Positions 42,751 to 51,809 of a DNA stretch of 64,000 nucleotides are shown here, one piece after another. Source of the DNA: Paenibacillus catalpae (GTDB lineage Bacteria > Bacillota > Bacilli > Paenibacillales > Paenibacillaceae); contig NZ_FOMT01000001.1 in assembly GCF_900112695.1 (NCBI RefSeq), forward strand, positions 1,178,001 to 1,242,000, in the 5' to 3' direction. Numbering within the stretch: position 1 is the first letter of the stretch; the number at the start of each line of letters is the position of its first letter. The notes beneath the pieces are model-generated. The model worked only from the letters and a program-made list of their open reading frames with translations. It was not told the origin of the DNA and searched no databases. The position numbers were made by a program, and so were the translations under genes.

Positions 42751-43824
42751 TTAGTCGAAGTAGACCGGTTTCCCGGTTTCGGCGGAGATATAGACCGCCT
42801 CCAGAATCGCCGAAACAACCATCGCCTCTTCAGGCTTCACGAGCGGCTCCGTATCGTTCACGATGCAGTCGATCCACTGCTTGGCTTCGTACTCGAAATC
42901 CGTTAGATTCTCGCCTTTGAAGCGTTCCCTTGCCTTCGGATCCACGTCGATGACGTTCAGGAACAGGCTGCCGTCCCGCTCGCCGTTGATTCGCAGGCCG
43001 CCGTTGAAGTCCGCTCCGCCTTTCGTGCCGCACAAGTACGAACCTTCCGTCTTGGCGACATTGAGTGCCCAGCTGGTTTCGATCGAAACGACGGCTCCGT
43101 TTTTGAATTTCACATAGCCGAAAGCCGAATCCTCCACTTCGAATTCCTTCGGATTCCAGGAACCCCACTCGTTTGCCGCGTTCTCCGTATACTTTAATTT
43201 GTGGAAGACGCTGCCCACGACGCTTTCCGGCTCGTAATTGTTCATCAGCCAGAGGATGAGATCCAGAGAGTGGGTGCCGATATCGATCATCGGACCTCCG
43301 CCCTGCTTCTCCTTATCCAGAAACACGCCCCATGTGGGGACGCCCCTCCGTCTGGTAGCGACCGCTTTGGCATAATAGATATCGCCAAGCTCATCGTTCT
43401 CGATCATTTTCTTCAGCAATTGGGACTGCGCCTTGCTCCGGTTTTGGTAGCCTACCGTCAGCTTCTTCCCGGTCCGGACATGAGCGTCATACATGGCTTT
43501 TGCTTCGGCCCCGGTCTTTGCCATCGGCTTCTCACACATGACATGCTTCCCGGCCTCCAGTGCCGCAATCGAAATCTCAGCATGCGAGATATTCGGCGTC
43601 AGAACATGAATGACTTCGATTTCTTCCATGGCGAGCAGTTGTTTGTAATCCGTGAATACTCGGGCGCCTGGCGCACCGTACTTCTCGGAGGCTTCGCGCG
43701 CGCGTTCCTCGATCAGATCGCAGAATGCAACCACCTCTGCCTGTTCTACTTTGGCCAGGCTCGGCAGATGCTTACCGTTCGCGATCATGCCGCATCCGAT
43801 GATACCTATCTTGACTGTACGCAT
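42751..43824 (-). CDS. Gfo/Idh/MocA family oxidoreductase
   Basis: A 357-residue NAD(P)-dependent dehydrogenase. The Rossmann start is VKIGIIGCGMIANGKHLPSL, followed by the family Lys in CEKPMAKTG and the substrate-domain pattern DIGTHSLDLILW with His. Members oxidise sugars, inositols and related polyols at a secondary hydroxyl. ATG at 43824 overlaps the TAA of the preceding Gfo/Idh gene by one base (TAATG) with GGGAGG upstream, so the two are translationally coupled. Confidence 0.93.
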   Translation of the reverse strand: MRTVKIGIIGCGMIANGKHLPSLAKVEQAEVVAFCDLIEERAREASEKYGAPGARVFTDYKQLLAMEEIEVIHVLTPNISHAEISIAALEAGKHVMCEKPMAKTGAEAKAMYDAHVRTGKKLTVGYQNRSKAQSQLLKKMIENDELGDIYYAKAVATRRRGVPTWGVFLDKEKQGGGPMIDIGTHSLDLILWLMNNYEPESVVGSVFHKLKYTENAANEWGSWNPKEFEVEDSAFGYVKFKNGAVVSIETSWALNVAKTEGSYLCGTKGGADFNGGLRINGERDGSLFLNVIDVDPKARERFKGENLTDFEYEAKQWIDCIVNDTEPLVKPEEAMVVSAILEAVYISAETGKPVYFD

Positions 43825-44825
43825 TACTTACATCCTCCCGGCTGCTTGAATTCGACCGTTCTTCGCTCGCGATGCGCAATATAGGCCGTTTCTAGCAGCT
43901 CCGTTAGCTTAGTGCCATCCTCCAGCCCGAAGGGCATCGGCACGTCGTTCAGGACGCCGTTCACCCATTGAGTCAACGGCAGCGGCTGCGCTTCGGGCAG
44001 CCGGTAAGGAGAAATCCAGCCCTGTAGCGGAGAATCGGCATTCTTGGATGCGACTTGCACGCTGTCTCCGGAGACGATGAGCGTTCCTTCCGTTCCGTAC
44101 AGCTCGAACGCCGAAGGCGTCCGGTAAGTGACCAGACTGGTTTCCAGCAGCGCGACCGCATTGTTCGCGAACTCGATCGAGCATTGCGCGTTGTCTTCGA
44201 CTGCCCTGCCCGTGAAATGGCTGAACATCGATGTGATGCGTTTCGGCTGGCCGAGCAGCCAGCTGGCCAGGTACATCGGGTGGCATCCGAGATCCATCAT
44301 GGCGCCTCCGCCCGCTAGTTTCTCTTCGTACCAATAGTCGGGCAGCCAATTGCGGAGCGCGCCGTCATGGCCGTTTCGAATGCGCAGTAGTGTGATTTCG
44401 CCGAGTTGGCCCTCGTCCAGAAGCTGCTTGGCGAACAGATGATGCGGTCTTGTCCGGGCGGGGAACGAAATACAGAACTTGACGCCCGCCTGCCGGACGG
44501 CCGCCGAGATAAGATCGCATTCCGCGACTGTAAGCGCCATCGCTTTCTCAGTGAAAATATGCTTGCCCGCGTTCGCTGCGGCGATCATCACATCGGCGTG
44601 CATGCTCGTCGGAGCGTCGACGACAACGGCGTCCACGTCTTCCCTGCGGAGCAGCGCATCAAGGTCGGATTCGAACCCGGCTCCAAGCTCTTTCGCCCAG
44701 GCGCTTCCCCGTTCGTTGTTCTCATCCCATACGGCCGTAATGTTAGCGTTCTCAAGCGATTGCAGGTGTTTGGCGTACCCGTCGGCATGAACATGCCACT
44801 TGCTGAGCATGGCGACATTTAACAT
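43824..44825 (-). CDS. Gfo/Idh/MocA family oxidoreductase (second copy)
   Basis: A 333-residue dehydrogenase of the same family as its downstream neighbour but only distantly similar. MLNVAMLSKWHVHADGYAKH replaces the usual glycine-rich start, so the nucleotide-binding loop is atypical; the TEKAMAL motif keeps the conserved Lys and GGGAMMDLGCHPMYLASWLL keeps the substrate His. The altered Rossmann start (no GxGxxG) is worth noting: it may bind the cofactor differently. ATG at 44825 has GGAGGG upstream. Probably transcribed with the gene at 42751. Confidence 0.88.
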   Translation of the reverse strand: MLNVAMLSKWHVHADGYAKHLQSLENANITAVWDENNERGSAWAKELGAGFESDLDALLRREDVDAVVVDAPTSMHADVMIAAANAGKHIFTEKAMALTVAECDLISAAVRQAGVKFCISFPARTRPHHLFAKQLLDEGQLGEITLLRIRNGHDGALRNWLPDYWYEEKLAGGGAMMDLGCHPMYLASWLLGQPKRITSMFSHFTGRAVEDNAQCSIEFANNAVALLETSLVTYRTPSAFELYGTEGTLIVSGDSVQVASKNADSPLQGWISPYRLPEAQPLPLTQWVNGVLNDVPMPFGLEDGTKLTELLETAYIAHRERRTVEFKQPGGCK

Positions 44826-45508
44826 TCGAGAATCCCTCCAAGTCCATATTATAAAAAGGCGGCTCGCTGGTTATTCGACTTTAGGTGCATGCGTCTTGCA
44901 AAGGTTAGTCATGCAAGCAGTCATAGTGGAAGTGGTCAATTAATGGGAGCAGTCAGGTCAATGAGGGCAATTAGACAGTGAGTTATCAATCAGCGGCAGG
45001 GCTGTTAATCGTCTTAGAAGACATAGGCCGGATCTCCGGCATTGAATTGGCGGACGGCCGTCCGAGGTCGGTGAAGTGTACCCAAGGCTGACTGTATATA
45101 ATGCATGGTATAACGGTCGTAATCGCCATCATGCGGTTAGGTGCAGTGCTTTCAAACATGAACGATCAAGCTCGGTGAATGCCCCGGGCTCGGAAATGGC
45201 ACTAAGTCCTTGGTATTGTTCAGCAGTCATGCGACAACCTTCCGACTTCATGAAACGGATGATAGATAATAGGCATCAACGCCGACCAGACTGTTCGGGT
45301 CTCGGAAACAAATGAGTCTGAGTCAGCGCGGACTTGAAAGGCAGCACCTCTCTTTGTGCAGCAGTCATCACCCCCAACGCGTCACGTGCAAATAGAATAT
45401 ATCATATATATTAAATGTGAAACAATATGACATAAGGACAGAAAAACAATGAGATTGCGACGAAAAAGAGAATCCTGCGAATTCATTGACCAATAAGCTG
45501 TAGCTGTC
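44826..45508. other. Intergenic region with no supported gene
   Basis: Nearly 700 bases upstream of the dehydrogenase pair. Short frames exist on both strands but none has a ribosome site or family match. The sequence is mixed GC and may be a decayed gene; the promoter of the dehydrogenase pair should lie at its left end. Confidence 0.35.
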
Positions 45509-45540
45509 GTTAACTGACTGTTTATCTTAATAAATCGTGC
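45509..45540 (-). repeat. Repeat A, left-arm half copy 20
   Basis: GTTAACTGACTGTTTATCTTA then ATAAATCGTGC, the same end junction as half copy 19 at 30367. Confidence 0.5.
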
Positions 45541-45558
45541 ATTAGCGGAGAACTCGGA

Positions 45559-45587
45559 GTTGTATAGAAGTTCTTGTCGTCCGACAC
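45559..45587 (+). repeat. Repeat B, partial copy d
   Basis: TTGTATAGAAGTTCTTGTCG then TCCGACA, the right end of repeat B, only 20 bases from repeat A half copy 20. Confidence 0.6.
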
Positions 45588-45756
45588 TTATTCAATAACA
45601 TTTAAGAATAATTCGGAATGCATGGATATTTGCTCATCATCGCTTATTTTTTGTGGATCATCTTCTATAGCAAATTTCTCATATGCTTATGTTATTGGAC
45701 AATACAGACCTAACATAAGTTTCATAAGGTGGCGAAAATATGGGAGGTGATTACGA

Positions 45757-46578
45757 TTGAATGAATTTGTAACACGTTCATTAGATGAAGTTCGATTCTG
45801 GTCCAGAATTATGAAAGAACATTCCCTTTTCTTAAAGCTTGGTTTTCGATGTGAAGACACCCAACTCATTCAAGAAGCTAACGGGTTTTATTCCATATTT
45901 GAACAGATTGAAGCGAAATCTCACCAATATAACGTTAACACCGATCCCCAAAAAATCAGGGAATTCAATGTAGAAGTATATAATGCAGCTGTTCATATAT
46001 GGGTTTTTAAACGTAAGGTACTTGGGTTAATAATAAACTGCAAACTACCTGGAGGAAACAACTTCCCTCTTTTAGTAGACCACACCAGTAGAGAGGCGAA
46101 TTATTTTCGAAATCGTCTCACTGAACTAAATAACGGTCAGTTGGAACCGCTGCATGATGCTATTATCGATGAGAACGTGTTCTTCTTAAAAATCATGGCT
46201 GACCATGCCAAATTCATAGGGCATTTACTTGACCCTTCCGAAAGGAAATTAGTCGATCAAGCACGGGAATTTAGCAATGACTTTGATAACCTGCTTTGGC
46301 AAGCTCAGGATTTAAGCTCAATGAGACCACAGTCACAAAGCCAACCCCTATTGAGTCAATTTTTAGATCAAAATCGGGTCTCTGTTGTCAGTCTCCGTGA
46401 TTTTAAAAAGACTGCACGGGATCTTATAGAGGCTTGTCGCATTAAGAGTATCATTCACCCTTTGCTTGCTGATCATGTTTATAGAGAAGCAGAGCGATTC
46501 TTAGAAATCATCGATATGTTCGAAAATCATTTGAAAGGAAAAAGGCCTTCAGATTTTGATTACAATTCGTTGCATTGA
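45757..46578 (+). CDS. DUF2935 family protein
   Basis: A 273-residue all-helical protein with a two-fold repeat (each half carries EVRFWSRIMKEHSLFLKLGF or DENVFFLKIMADHAKFIGHL). This is the DUF2935 pattern of Bacillus/Paenibacillus, a ferritin-like four-helix arrangement with His and Glu at helix faces that may bind metal. Function unknown. Start is TTG at 45757 with GGGAGG 9 bases upstream. Single gene followed by a terminator. Confidence 0.85.
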   Translation: MNEFVTRSLDEVRFWSRIMKEHSLFLKLGFRCEDTQLIQEANGFYSIFEQIEAKSHQYNVNTDPQKIREFNVEVYNAAVHIWVFKRKVLGLIINCKLPGGNNFPLLVDHTSREANYFRNRLTELNNGQLEPLHDAIIDENVFFLKIMADHAKFIGHLLDPSERKLVDQAREFSNDFDNLLWQAQDLSSMRPQSQSQPLLSQFLDQNRVSVVSLRDFKKTARDLIEACRIKSIIHPLLADHVYREAERFLEIIDMFENHLKGKRPSDFDYNSLH

Positions 46579-46657
46579 ACTAAAAAACAGAAAAGCAACT
46601 AAATAGCTCTTACCCGAAATGGTAGTACATTATGCTTGAGTTTTGCTTTAGCTGAAC

Positions 46658-46696
46658 AAATAGCCGCTAGGCTCAAATACCCAGCGGCTATTTATT
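46658..46696 (+). terminator. Terminator of the DUF2935 gene
   Basis: Stem AAATAGCCGCT/AGCGGCTATTT with a 14-base loop and ATT after it. The flanks GCTGAAC and TTCAGC resemble repeat A arms slightly. Confidence 0.8.
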
Positions 46697-46711
46697 CAGC
46701 TATATATGCCT

Positions 46712-46775
46712 AAACATAAAAATAAAAAAGCTGCAGTTCATTGCGACCTCTGTTATACAGTGTCCTTGCCTGCCG
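46712..46775 (+). repeat. Repeat B, copy e
   Basis: AAAATAAAAAAGCTGCAGTT then CATTGCGACCTC, then TTATACAGTGTCCTTGCC. Diverged in the second half. Confidence 0.55.
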
Positions 46776-47007
46776 TCCCGCCGTCCGAAAAAATTTTGAG
46801 GGCAGAGAGAATACATCTACGTCGGATTCCAATTGTGCAATCCTACTTCACAAATCCTCCAACTTTATCAATGGATCCCAACATTCGATAACAATACAAG
46901 GTTAACCCCGGCTTGTAGCAAAACTGCTGCATCGCCTTCGACTAATTCAGCAGCCGTACATATGATAACCCAGCAGCTTGCTGTATAGCTTCTACCGGAG
47001 GTGTGCT

Positions 47008-48528
47008 ATGAAGAGGAAACGGAAAATCCGTTCGGCCACCGTTAAACGGAGCCGACCTTCGTCTACCACTAAAGCGGCAAAGAAAGCCCGGCGAGGCGCC
47101 GTCCGTCCGGAATATCCGAAACGCAGATTCCGAAACGCGAAGACAACGGCGCGTTTAAGGTATCGCTCCGGAGGAAAACGGTCCGCACGCCGAAGACAGA
47201 AGTCCGTTGCATCGCCGTCTGTAGCTCTTCATGTACCCGCTCTGCAGCTGCTCGAAGCCCAACCTTTCGAGGCTCAGCCCCCCAATGATCGCCAGCAGTC
47301 GGGTGAAGGGCTATCCATCCTTTATATCGTTCATAGCTTTTACCCGGAGTCCTATACCGGAACCGAAAAATTCGTTCTAAATATGGCTAGAAGTATGCAG
47401 CAACGCGGCCATCGCGTAAAAGTAGTCACTTACAGCGGTCAACTTCCGGAGCAGGCTGTTCCCACGAATGAAATTGCGAGCATAGAATACGTCTATGATG
47501 GTGTACCGGTACTCGCCTACCGGAGCCAAGCTGCTGATCCGGCTCAATCGGCATCGCTTGTCGAAGAGCCCACACTTTCGATGTGGGCGGAAGTCATCTT
47601 GACCCAGGAACAGCCGAATTTGATTCACGTCGCACATACCATGCGCGGCATAGGGTTCGTCCAGGCCGCCCTAAGGTTGGGAATACCGTATGTCATGACG
47701 TTAACGGACTATTGGTCTGTATGCCCACGAACGACTTTAGTTCGGGTCGACAAACAGCTCTGTTCCGGGCCGGAAGGCGGGCTGGCCTGTATGGCCCATT
47801 GCCAGCTTCCGCACGCAAGCGAACGCCTTCTCACGCTCGCCCCCCTGCTTCAAGGCGCGCAGCGCATCTTTTCGCCGTCCGCTTTTTTGGCTTCCTACAC
47901 GCAGCAAGTGCTGCCCTCGCTTCGGATCGAAGTTCTCCCCCACGGGATGCGGCGGGAAACACTCATCCCGAACGCTAAAACATATCGGTCCGGCGCCACA
48001 CTGACGTTTGTCTACGGTGGATCGCTGAATGAGCATAAAGGCGTTCATATCCTACTTCAAGCGATGTCCTTGGTACCTTCCCGCCGACTAAGGCTGCATC
48101 TCTATGGTTCTGGTAAGCCGGAATACGCGAAAGAGCTGCAGCGGATAGCGTCCGGAGACCGACGCATTTCATTTCGAGGCACGTACGCTGAGGCAGATCT
48201 CCCGCGCATTTACCAAGAGGCTGATATATCCGTTGTCCCTTCGATCTGGTTCGAGAATTATCCACTCGCCCTTCACGAAGCGCTGGCATCCCATGTGCCT
48301 GTAATCGCCTCTAACGTAGGCGGAATGTCCGAGAAAATCGTCGATGGACTCAACGGCTATACCTTCCGCGTGGGCGATGCCCGTCATTTGGCGGAGCGTT
48401 TTCGCATGTTGCTTCATAAGCCGGAGCTGATCAATACACTGAAGAGCAATATCCGGGAAATGCCTTTGCCATCGGCGGATGACGAGTTGGCCGCGTACGA
48501 GTCGGTTTATTATCAGCATGCACGGTAA
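47008..48528 (+). CDS. Glycosyltransferase family 4 with a Lys/Arg-rich N-terminal extension
   Basis: A 506-residue protein. Residues 1-65 are extremely basic (KRKRKIRSATVKRSRPSSTT, KKARRGAVRPEYPKRRFRNA) and have no counterpart in ordinary GT4 enzymes. From about 105 the GT-B fold begins (SILYIVHSFYPESYTGTEKF), with VYGGSLNEHKGVHILLQAM and the donor site ENYPLALHEALASHVPVIAS. The basic tail could anchor it to spore or wall polymers or to nucleic acid; other window genes with basic tails are at 25133 and 54099. ATG at 47008 has GGAGG 6 bases upstream; an ATG 10 codons earlier has none. Confidence 0.88.
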   Translation: MKRKRKIRSATVKRSRPSSTTKAAKKARRGAVRPEYPKRRFRNAKTTARLRYRSGGKRSARRRQKSVASPSVALHVPALQLLEAQPFEAQPPNDRQQSGEGLSILYIVHSFYPESYTGTEKFVLNMARSMQQRGHRVKVVTYSGQLPEQAVPTNEIASIEYVYDGVPVLAYRSQAADPAQSASLVEEPTLSMWAEVILTQEQPNLIHVAHTMRGIGFVQAALRLGIPYVMTLTDYWSVCPRTTLVRVDKQLCSGPEGGLACMAHCQLPHASERLLTLAPLLQGAQRIFSPSAFLASYTQQVLPSLRIEVLPHGMRRETLIPNAKTYRSGATLTFVYGGSLNEHKGVHILLQAMSLVPSRRLRLHLYGSGKPEYAKELQRIASGDRRISFRGTYAEADLPRIYQEADISVVPSIWFENYPLALHEALASHVPVIASNVGGMSEKIVDGLNGYTFRVGDARHLAERFRMLLHKPELINTLKSNIREMPLPSADDELAAYESVYYQHAR

Positions 48529-48731
48529 GGTAAGCCTGTAATGTTGTTTCGTCGTATCGAGAAGCTTCACGGAAGATTTCCCAAGCCGTCTTGCCAATGA
48601 ATAGCCCGATTACGATTCATAATTAAGATTAATGTTGATTGCTGGCTCGCCGCCGAGTCCGGAAGTTCCCGCTGCACGGTAAGCCAACAGTGCACGGGCG
48701 GCACGGGCGGGCTCGCTTTCCTGCTCCGTCG

Positions 48732-51700
48732 CTATTCCGACCAGTCGCGCCGCAGCATGAACAGATCGCGCAGCGCATCCGTCGACAGCTCCGTAATCCA
48801 GCCTTCCGAGCTCGTGATGACGTCGTCGCTCAGCTGTTGCTTGCTCTCGAGCATCTCGTCGATTCGCTCCTCCAGCGTGCCGAGTGAGATGAACTTGTGC
48901 ACCTGCACGTCGCGCGTCTGCCCCATCCGGTAGGCACGGTCCGTCGCCTGGTTCTCCACGGCAGGGTTCCACCAGCGGTCGAAATGGAATACGTGGTTTG
49001 CGGCGGTCAGGTTGAGCCCGACGCCGCCGGCCTTAATCGACAGAATGAGCACGTTCGGCTGCTCTGCGGCCGGCAGCTCCCTGGACTGGAACTGCTCAAT
49101 CATCCGGTCGCGCGCCGTCTTTGATGATCCGCCGTGCAGGTACAGGACGGGCTCGCCAAGCTCCCTGCCCAGCACCCGCTGCAGCATTTCCCCCATGCCG
49201 ATGTACTGCGTGAAGATCAGACACCGCTCGCCCTCATCGCGTAATTCCTTCACCAGGTCGAGCAGCCGTTCGAGCTTGGCGGAGCGTCCGATGAGCATCG
49301 CCAATTCTGCGGCTTCCTCCCGCTCGTCCTCCGGTGCCGGCACGACTTCCTTCGTGAACAGCACGGGGTGATCGCACAGCTGCTTCAAACGCGTCAGCGC
49401 TGAGAGGATCGCGCCTTTGCGCTGAATACCTTCCAACTTCTTGACCTCGTCCATCAATTCCTTAACCGTCTGTTCGTAAAGGGCGCTCTGCTCGCCGGTA
49501 AGATGGATATACGTCTTCATCTCGTTCTTCTCCGGCAGGTCCAGCATAATATTCGGATCCTTCTTCTTGCGCCGGAGCATGAACGGCTTCACGAGCCGCT
49601 GCAGCTCTCGCGTACGCTTCTCGTCGCGTTCGCGCTCGATCGCCTGACCAAACCTCTCGGCGAAGGCGCGAGCGGTACCGAGATAGCCTGGATTAGTAAA
49701 ATCGTAGATTGACCACAGTTCCGCGAGCCGGTTCTCAATCGGCGTGCCAGTCAGCGCGATGCGGTGCCGCGCGGGGATTCTCTTGACCGCCATGGCCTGC
49801 TTCGTGCCGGCGTTCTTGATGTTTTGCGCCTCGTCGAGGCAGATCGCGGACCATGTATAGCTGCCGAGCAATTCCTGATCCAGCGTCGACGTCGCGTACG
49901 AGGTCAGCACGAGATCGGCCTTCGCCGCTTCCTCGTAGAACGCGTCGCCACCTAGCCGCTTGCTGCCGTAATGGAGCAGGACGCGCAGCGACGGCGCGAA
50001 GCGGTGCATCTCCTTTTGCCAATTGCCAAGCACCGAGGTCGGACAAATCAGCAGGGCAGGACGACGTCCTCTATTTGCGGCGGCTTCATCCGCGACATAC
50101 AGCAAGTAAGTGATAAACTGAATCGTCTTGCCAAGCCCCATATCGTCGGCAAGGACAGCGCCTAGCCCCAATCGGCGCAGAAACGCAAGCCAGGAGAAAC
50201 CGGCTTGCTGGTAGCTGCGCAACTCCGCGCGCAGCGCCGCAGGCACGGGGACCGACGGCCAGTCCGTCTGCTGCGTCAACTGCGCGATGACGTTCGTCAG
50301 ATGCTCGTTCAGCTCAAGGTCCATGTCCAGCTCGCCTTCGTTATTACCAACCTCCTCGCTGCCACTTTCGCCTTCTTTGCCCATAGTTTCCGGCATGAAG
50401 AAACCGCGGTTACGGCGCAGATGCAGTTGCAGGACATCCTGGAAGGACAGGCCCTGCCGGGGATCGACGCCCGCCATTGCCTTGCGGATCTGCGCGAGCA
50501 AGGCGGGATCGAGCGGCACCCATTGGCCGCGAAAATGCACGAGCCGCTCACCGCGGGCGACCAGCTCCCGAAACTCCGTCTCATTGAGGTCTATATCGCC
50601 AATGGACACACGCCAGTCGAATTCGATAAGCGCGTCGAGGCCGAAGAAGGAACGGCTGCTGCCTGCGCGCTCCACTTCTCCTTCGCCGGGACGCACCTTC
50701 GCGCGCAGGCTCGGCTTCTTGCGGCTCACCTCCTCCCACCAGGCCGGAAGCAGCACCTGCCAGCCTGCCTCCAGGAGTCGTTGGCTATCCGCAGTCAGGA
50801 ACCGCCACGCTTCTTCACCTGACAGCGGCGCGTTCAGCACGTTGGAGGGGCTGCCGGCCAGTCGGTCAGCCGACAGGCTCGCACGCAAGTACGCTAGCCA
50901 AGCCGCGGAGCGCTCGTGCACGTGTGGCGTCCACCCGAAAGGCCACGTCCCGAAAGCTTCTCCATCCGCGGTCAGCCGAATCGGTACGAGATTCGCCGGT
51001 TCGATCTTGTCTTGCAGCAGGAGCGCAAGGTGCCAGCTGTTGGTATCAACATCCTCCGGCTCCAGAAGCTGCAGGATCGGCCGGAACGGCAGCGTGTCTG
51101 CCTTCCAGCCGGAGGCGACAAGCCAGCCGCGCTCGTCGAGGCCCGCGACCGCTGCGGTGCGGTCGCGGGCGAACAGCAACGGGAAGTCGCGGCGCAGGTC
51201 GCCGGCGGCTTCCTCCCTGCCGTAATGCCGTTGAAATACCGCCGCAGAGAAGGCGGCGCCGAGGCCAGCTAGGAAGGCGGTGTCTGCTGCTTCACTGCCC
51301 TGGGCTTCCTCGTCCCAATCTCCCTCACCGTCCGGTCCTCCGTCTTCCCGTCCGACAAACCGGCTGCCGGCCGCGAGGGAGCGCAGCGTTCGGCGCGACT
51401 TCGCGTCGAGCTCCGCCGCGTCCCATGTCCACCGCAGCTTGCCGGCCTTGTAAGCCTCGAAACTCGGGATGAATTTTCGCTCCGCGACGCTGCGCTCTAG
51501 CGCTGGCGCAAGCTCGGCCAGCCGCGCGGCGTCGCCTTCGAGCCGCCAGGTCACGTGCATCGGCAGCAATTCGGGGTTCGCGAAGAACGGCACGACCATC
51601 TCCGCCGGCAGCACGACGAGCTCCAGTTCGTCCCGCAGCTTCTCGATCTCGAGCTCCGTGCCATAGAAAGACGGCTCGTGCTGCGCGAACAGACGCTGCT

Positions 51701-51809
51701 TGACAAGCAACCCCGGCGCGTACCCGGACGCGTCCGCACCGAAGATTAGTGCGTCACCCTGTTCGGTCAGGTTTGCTTGAATCGTAAGCGTATCGACGTA
51801 TGCGTTCAT
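48732..51809 (-). CDS. SNF2/SWI2-family DEAD/DEAH helicase-like ATPase
   Basis: A 1025-residue protein. The N-terminal half (about 1-540) is the bacterial SNF2-associated region; the ATPase core starts with RSYQQAGFSWLAFLRRLGLG, Walker A DDMGLGKT, Walker B LDEAQ (DEAQ variant), ALTGTPIENRL, and ends in the helicase C domain with SIKAGGVGLNLTAANHVFHF and ENQATDRAYRMGQ. It is a DNA translocase acting on chromatin or stalled protein-DNA complexes. ATG at 51809 overlaps the stop of the SWIM gene by 4 bases (ATGA). The gene is GC rich. The SWIM/SNF2 pair is a known arrangement in bacteria. Confidence 0.93.
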   Translation of the reverse strand: MNAYVDTLTIQANLTEQGDALIFGADASGYAPGLLVKQRLFAQHEPSFYGTELEIEKLRDELELVVLPAEMVVPFFANPELLPMHVTWRLEGDAARLAELAPALERSVAERKFIPSFEAYKAGKLRWTWDAAELDAKSRRTLRSLAAGSRFVGREDGGPDGEGDWDEEAQGSEAADTAFLAGLGAAFSAAVFQRHYGREEAAGDLRRDFPLLFARDRTAAVAGLDERGWLVASGWKADTLPFRPILQLLEPEDVDTNSWHLALLLQDKIEPANLVPIRLTADGEAFGTWPFGWTPHVHERSAAWLAYLRASLSADRLAGSPSNVLNAPLSGEEAWRFLTADSQRLLEAGWQVLLPAWWEEVSRKKPSLRAKVRPGEGEVERAGSSRSFFGLDALIEFDWRVSIGDIDLNETEFRELVARGERLVHFRGQWVPLDPALLAQIRKAMAGVDPRQGLSFQDVLQLHLRRNRGFFMPETMGKEGESGSEEVGNNEGELDMDLELNEHLTNVIAQLTQQTDWPSVPVPAALRAELRSYQQAGFSWLAFLRRLGLGAVLADDMGLGKTIQFITYLLYVADEAAANRGRRPALLICPTSVLGNWQKEMHRFAPSLRVLLHYGSKRLGGDAFYEEAAKADLVLTSYATSTLDQELLGSYTWSAICLDEAQNIKNAGTKQAMAVKRIPARHRIALTGTPIENRLAELWSIYDFTNPGYLGTARAFAERFGQAIERERDEKRTRELQRLVKPFMLRRKKKDPNIMLDLPEKNEMKTYIHLTGEQSALYEQTVKELMDEVKKLEGIQRKGAILSALTRLKQLCDHPVLFTKEVVPAPEDEREEAAELAMLIGRSAKLERLLDLVKELRDEGERCLIFTQYIGMGEMLQRVLGRELGEPVLYLHGGSSKTARDRMIEQFQSRELPAAEQPNVLILSIKAGGVGLNLTAANHVFHFDRWWNPAVENQATDRAYRMGQTRDVQVHKFISLGTLEERIDEMLESKQQLSDDVITSSEGWITELSTDALRDLFMLRRDWSE

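Noticed and set aside
45076-45315. 79-codon plus-strand frame upstream of the DUF2935 gene
   Set aside because: No ribosome site, no family pattern and stop-rich surroundings; at best a decayed gene.
50205-51225. Plus-strand frames of 205 and 312 codons within the SNF2 gene
   Set aside because: High GC makes long antisense frames; the minus strand has full SNF2 motifs.
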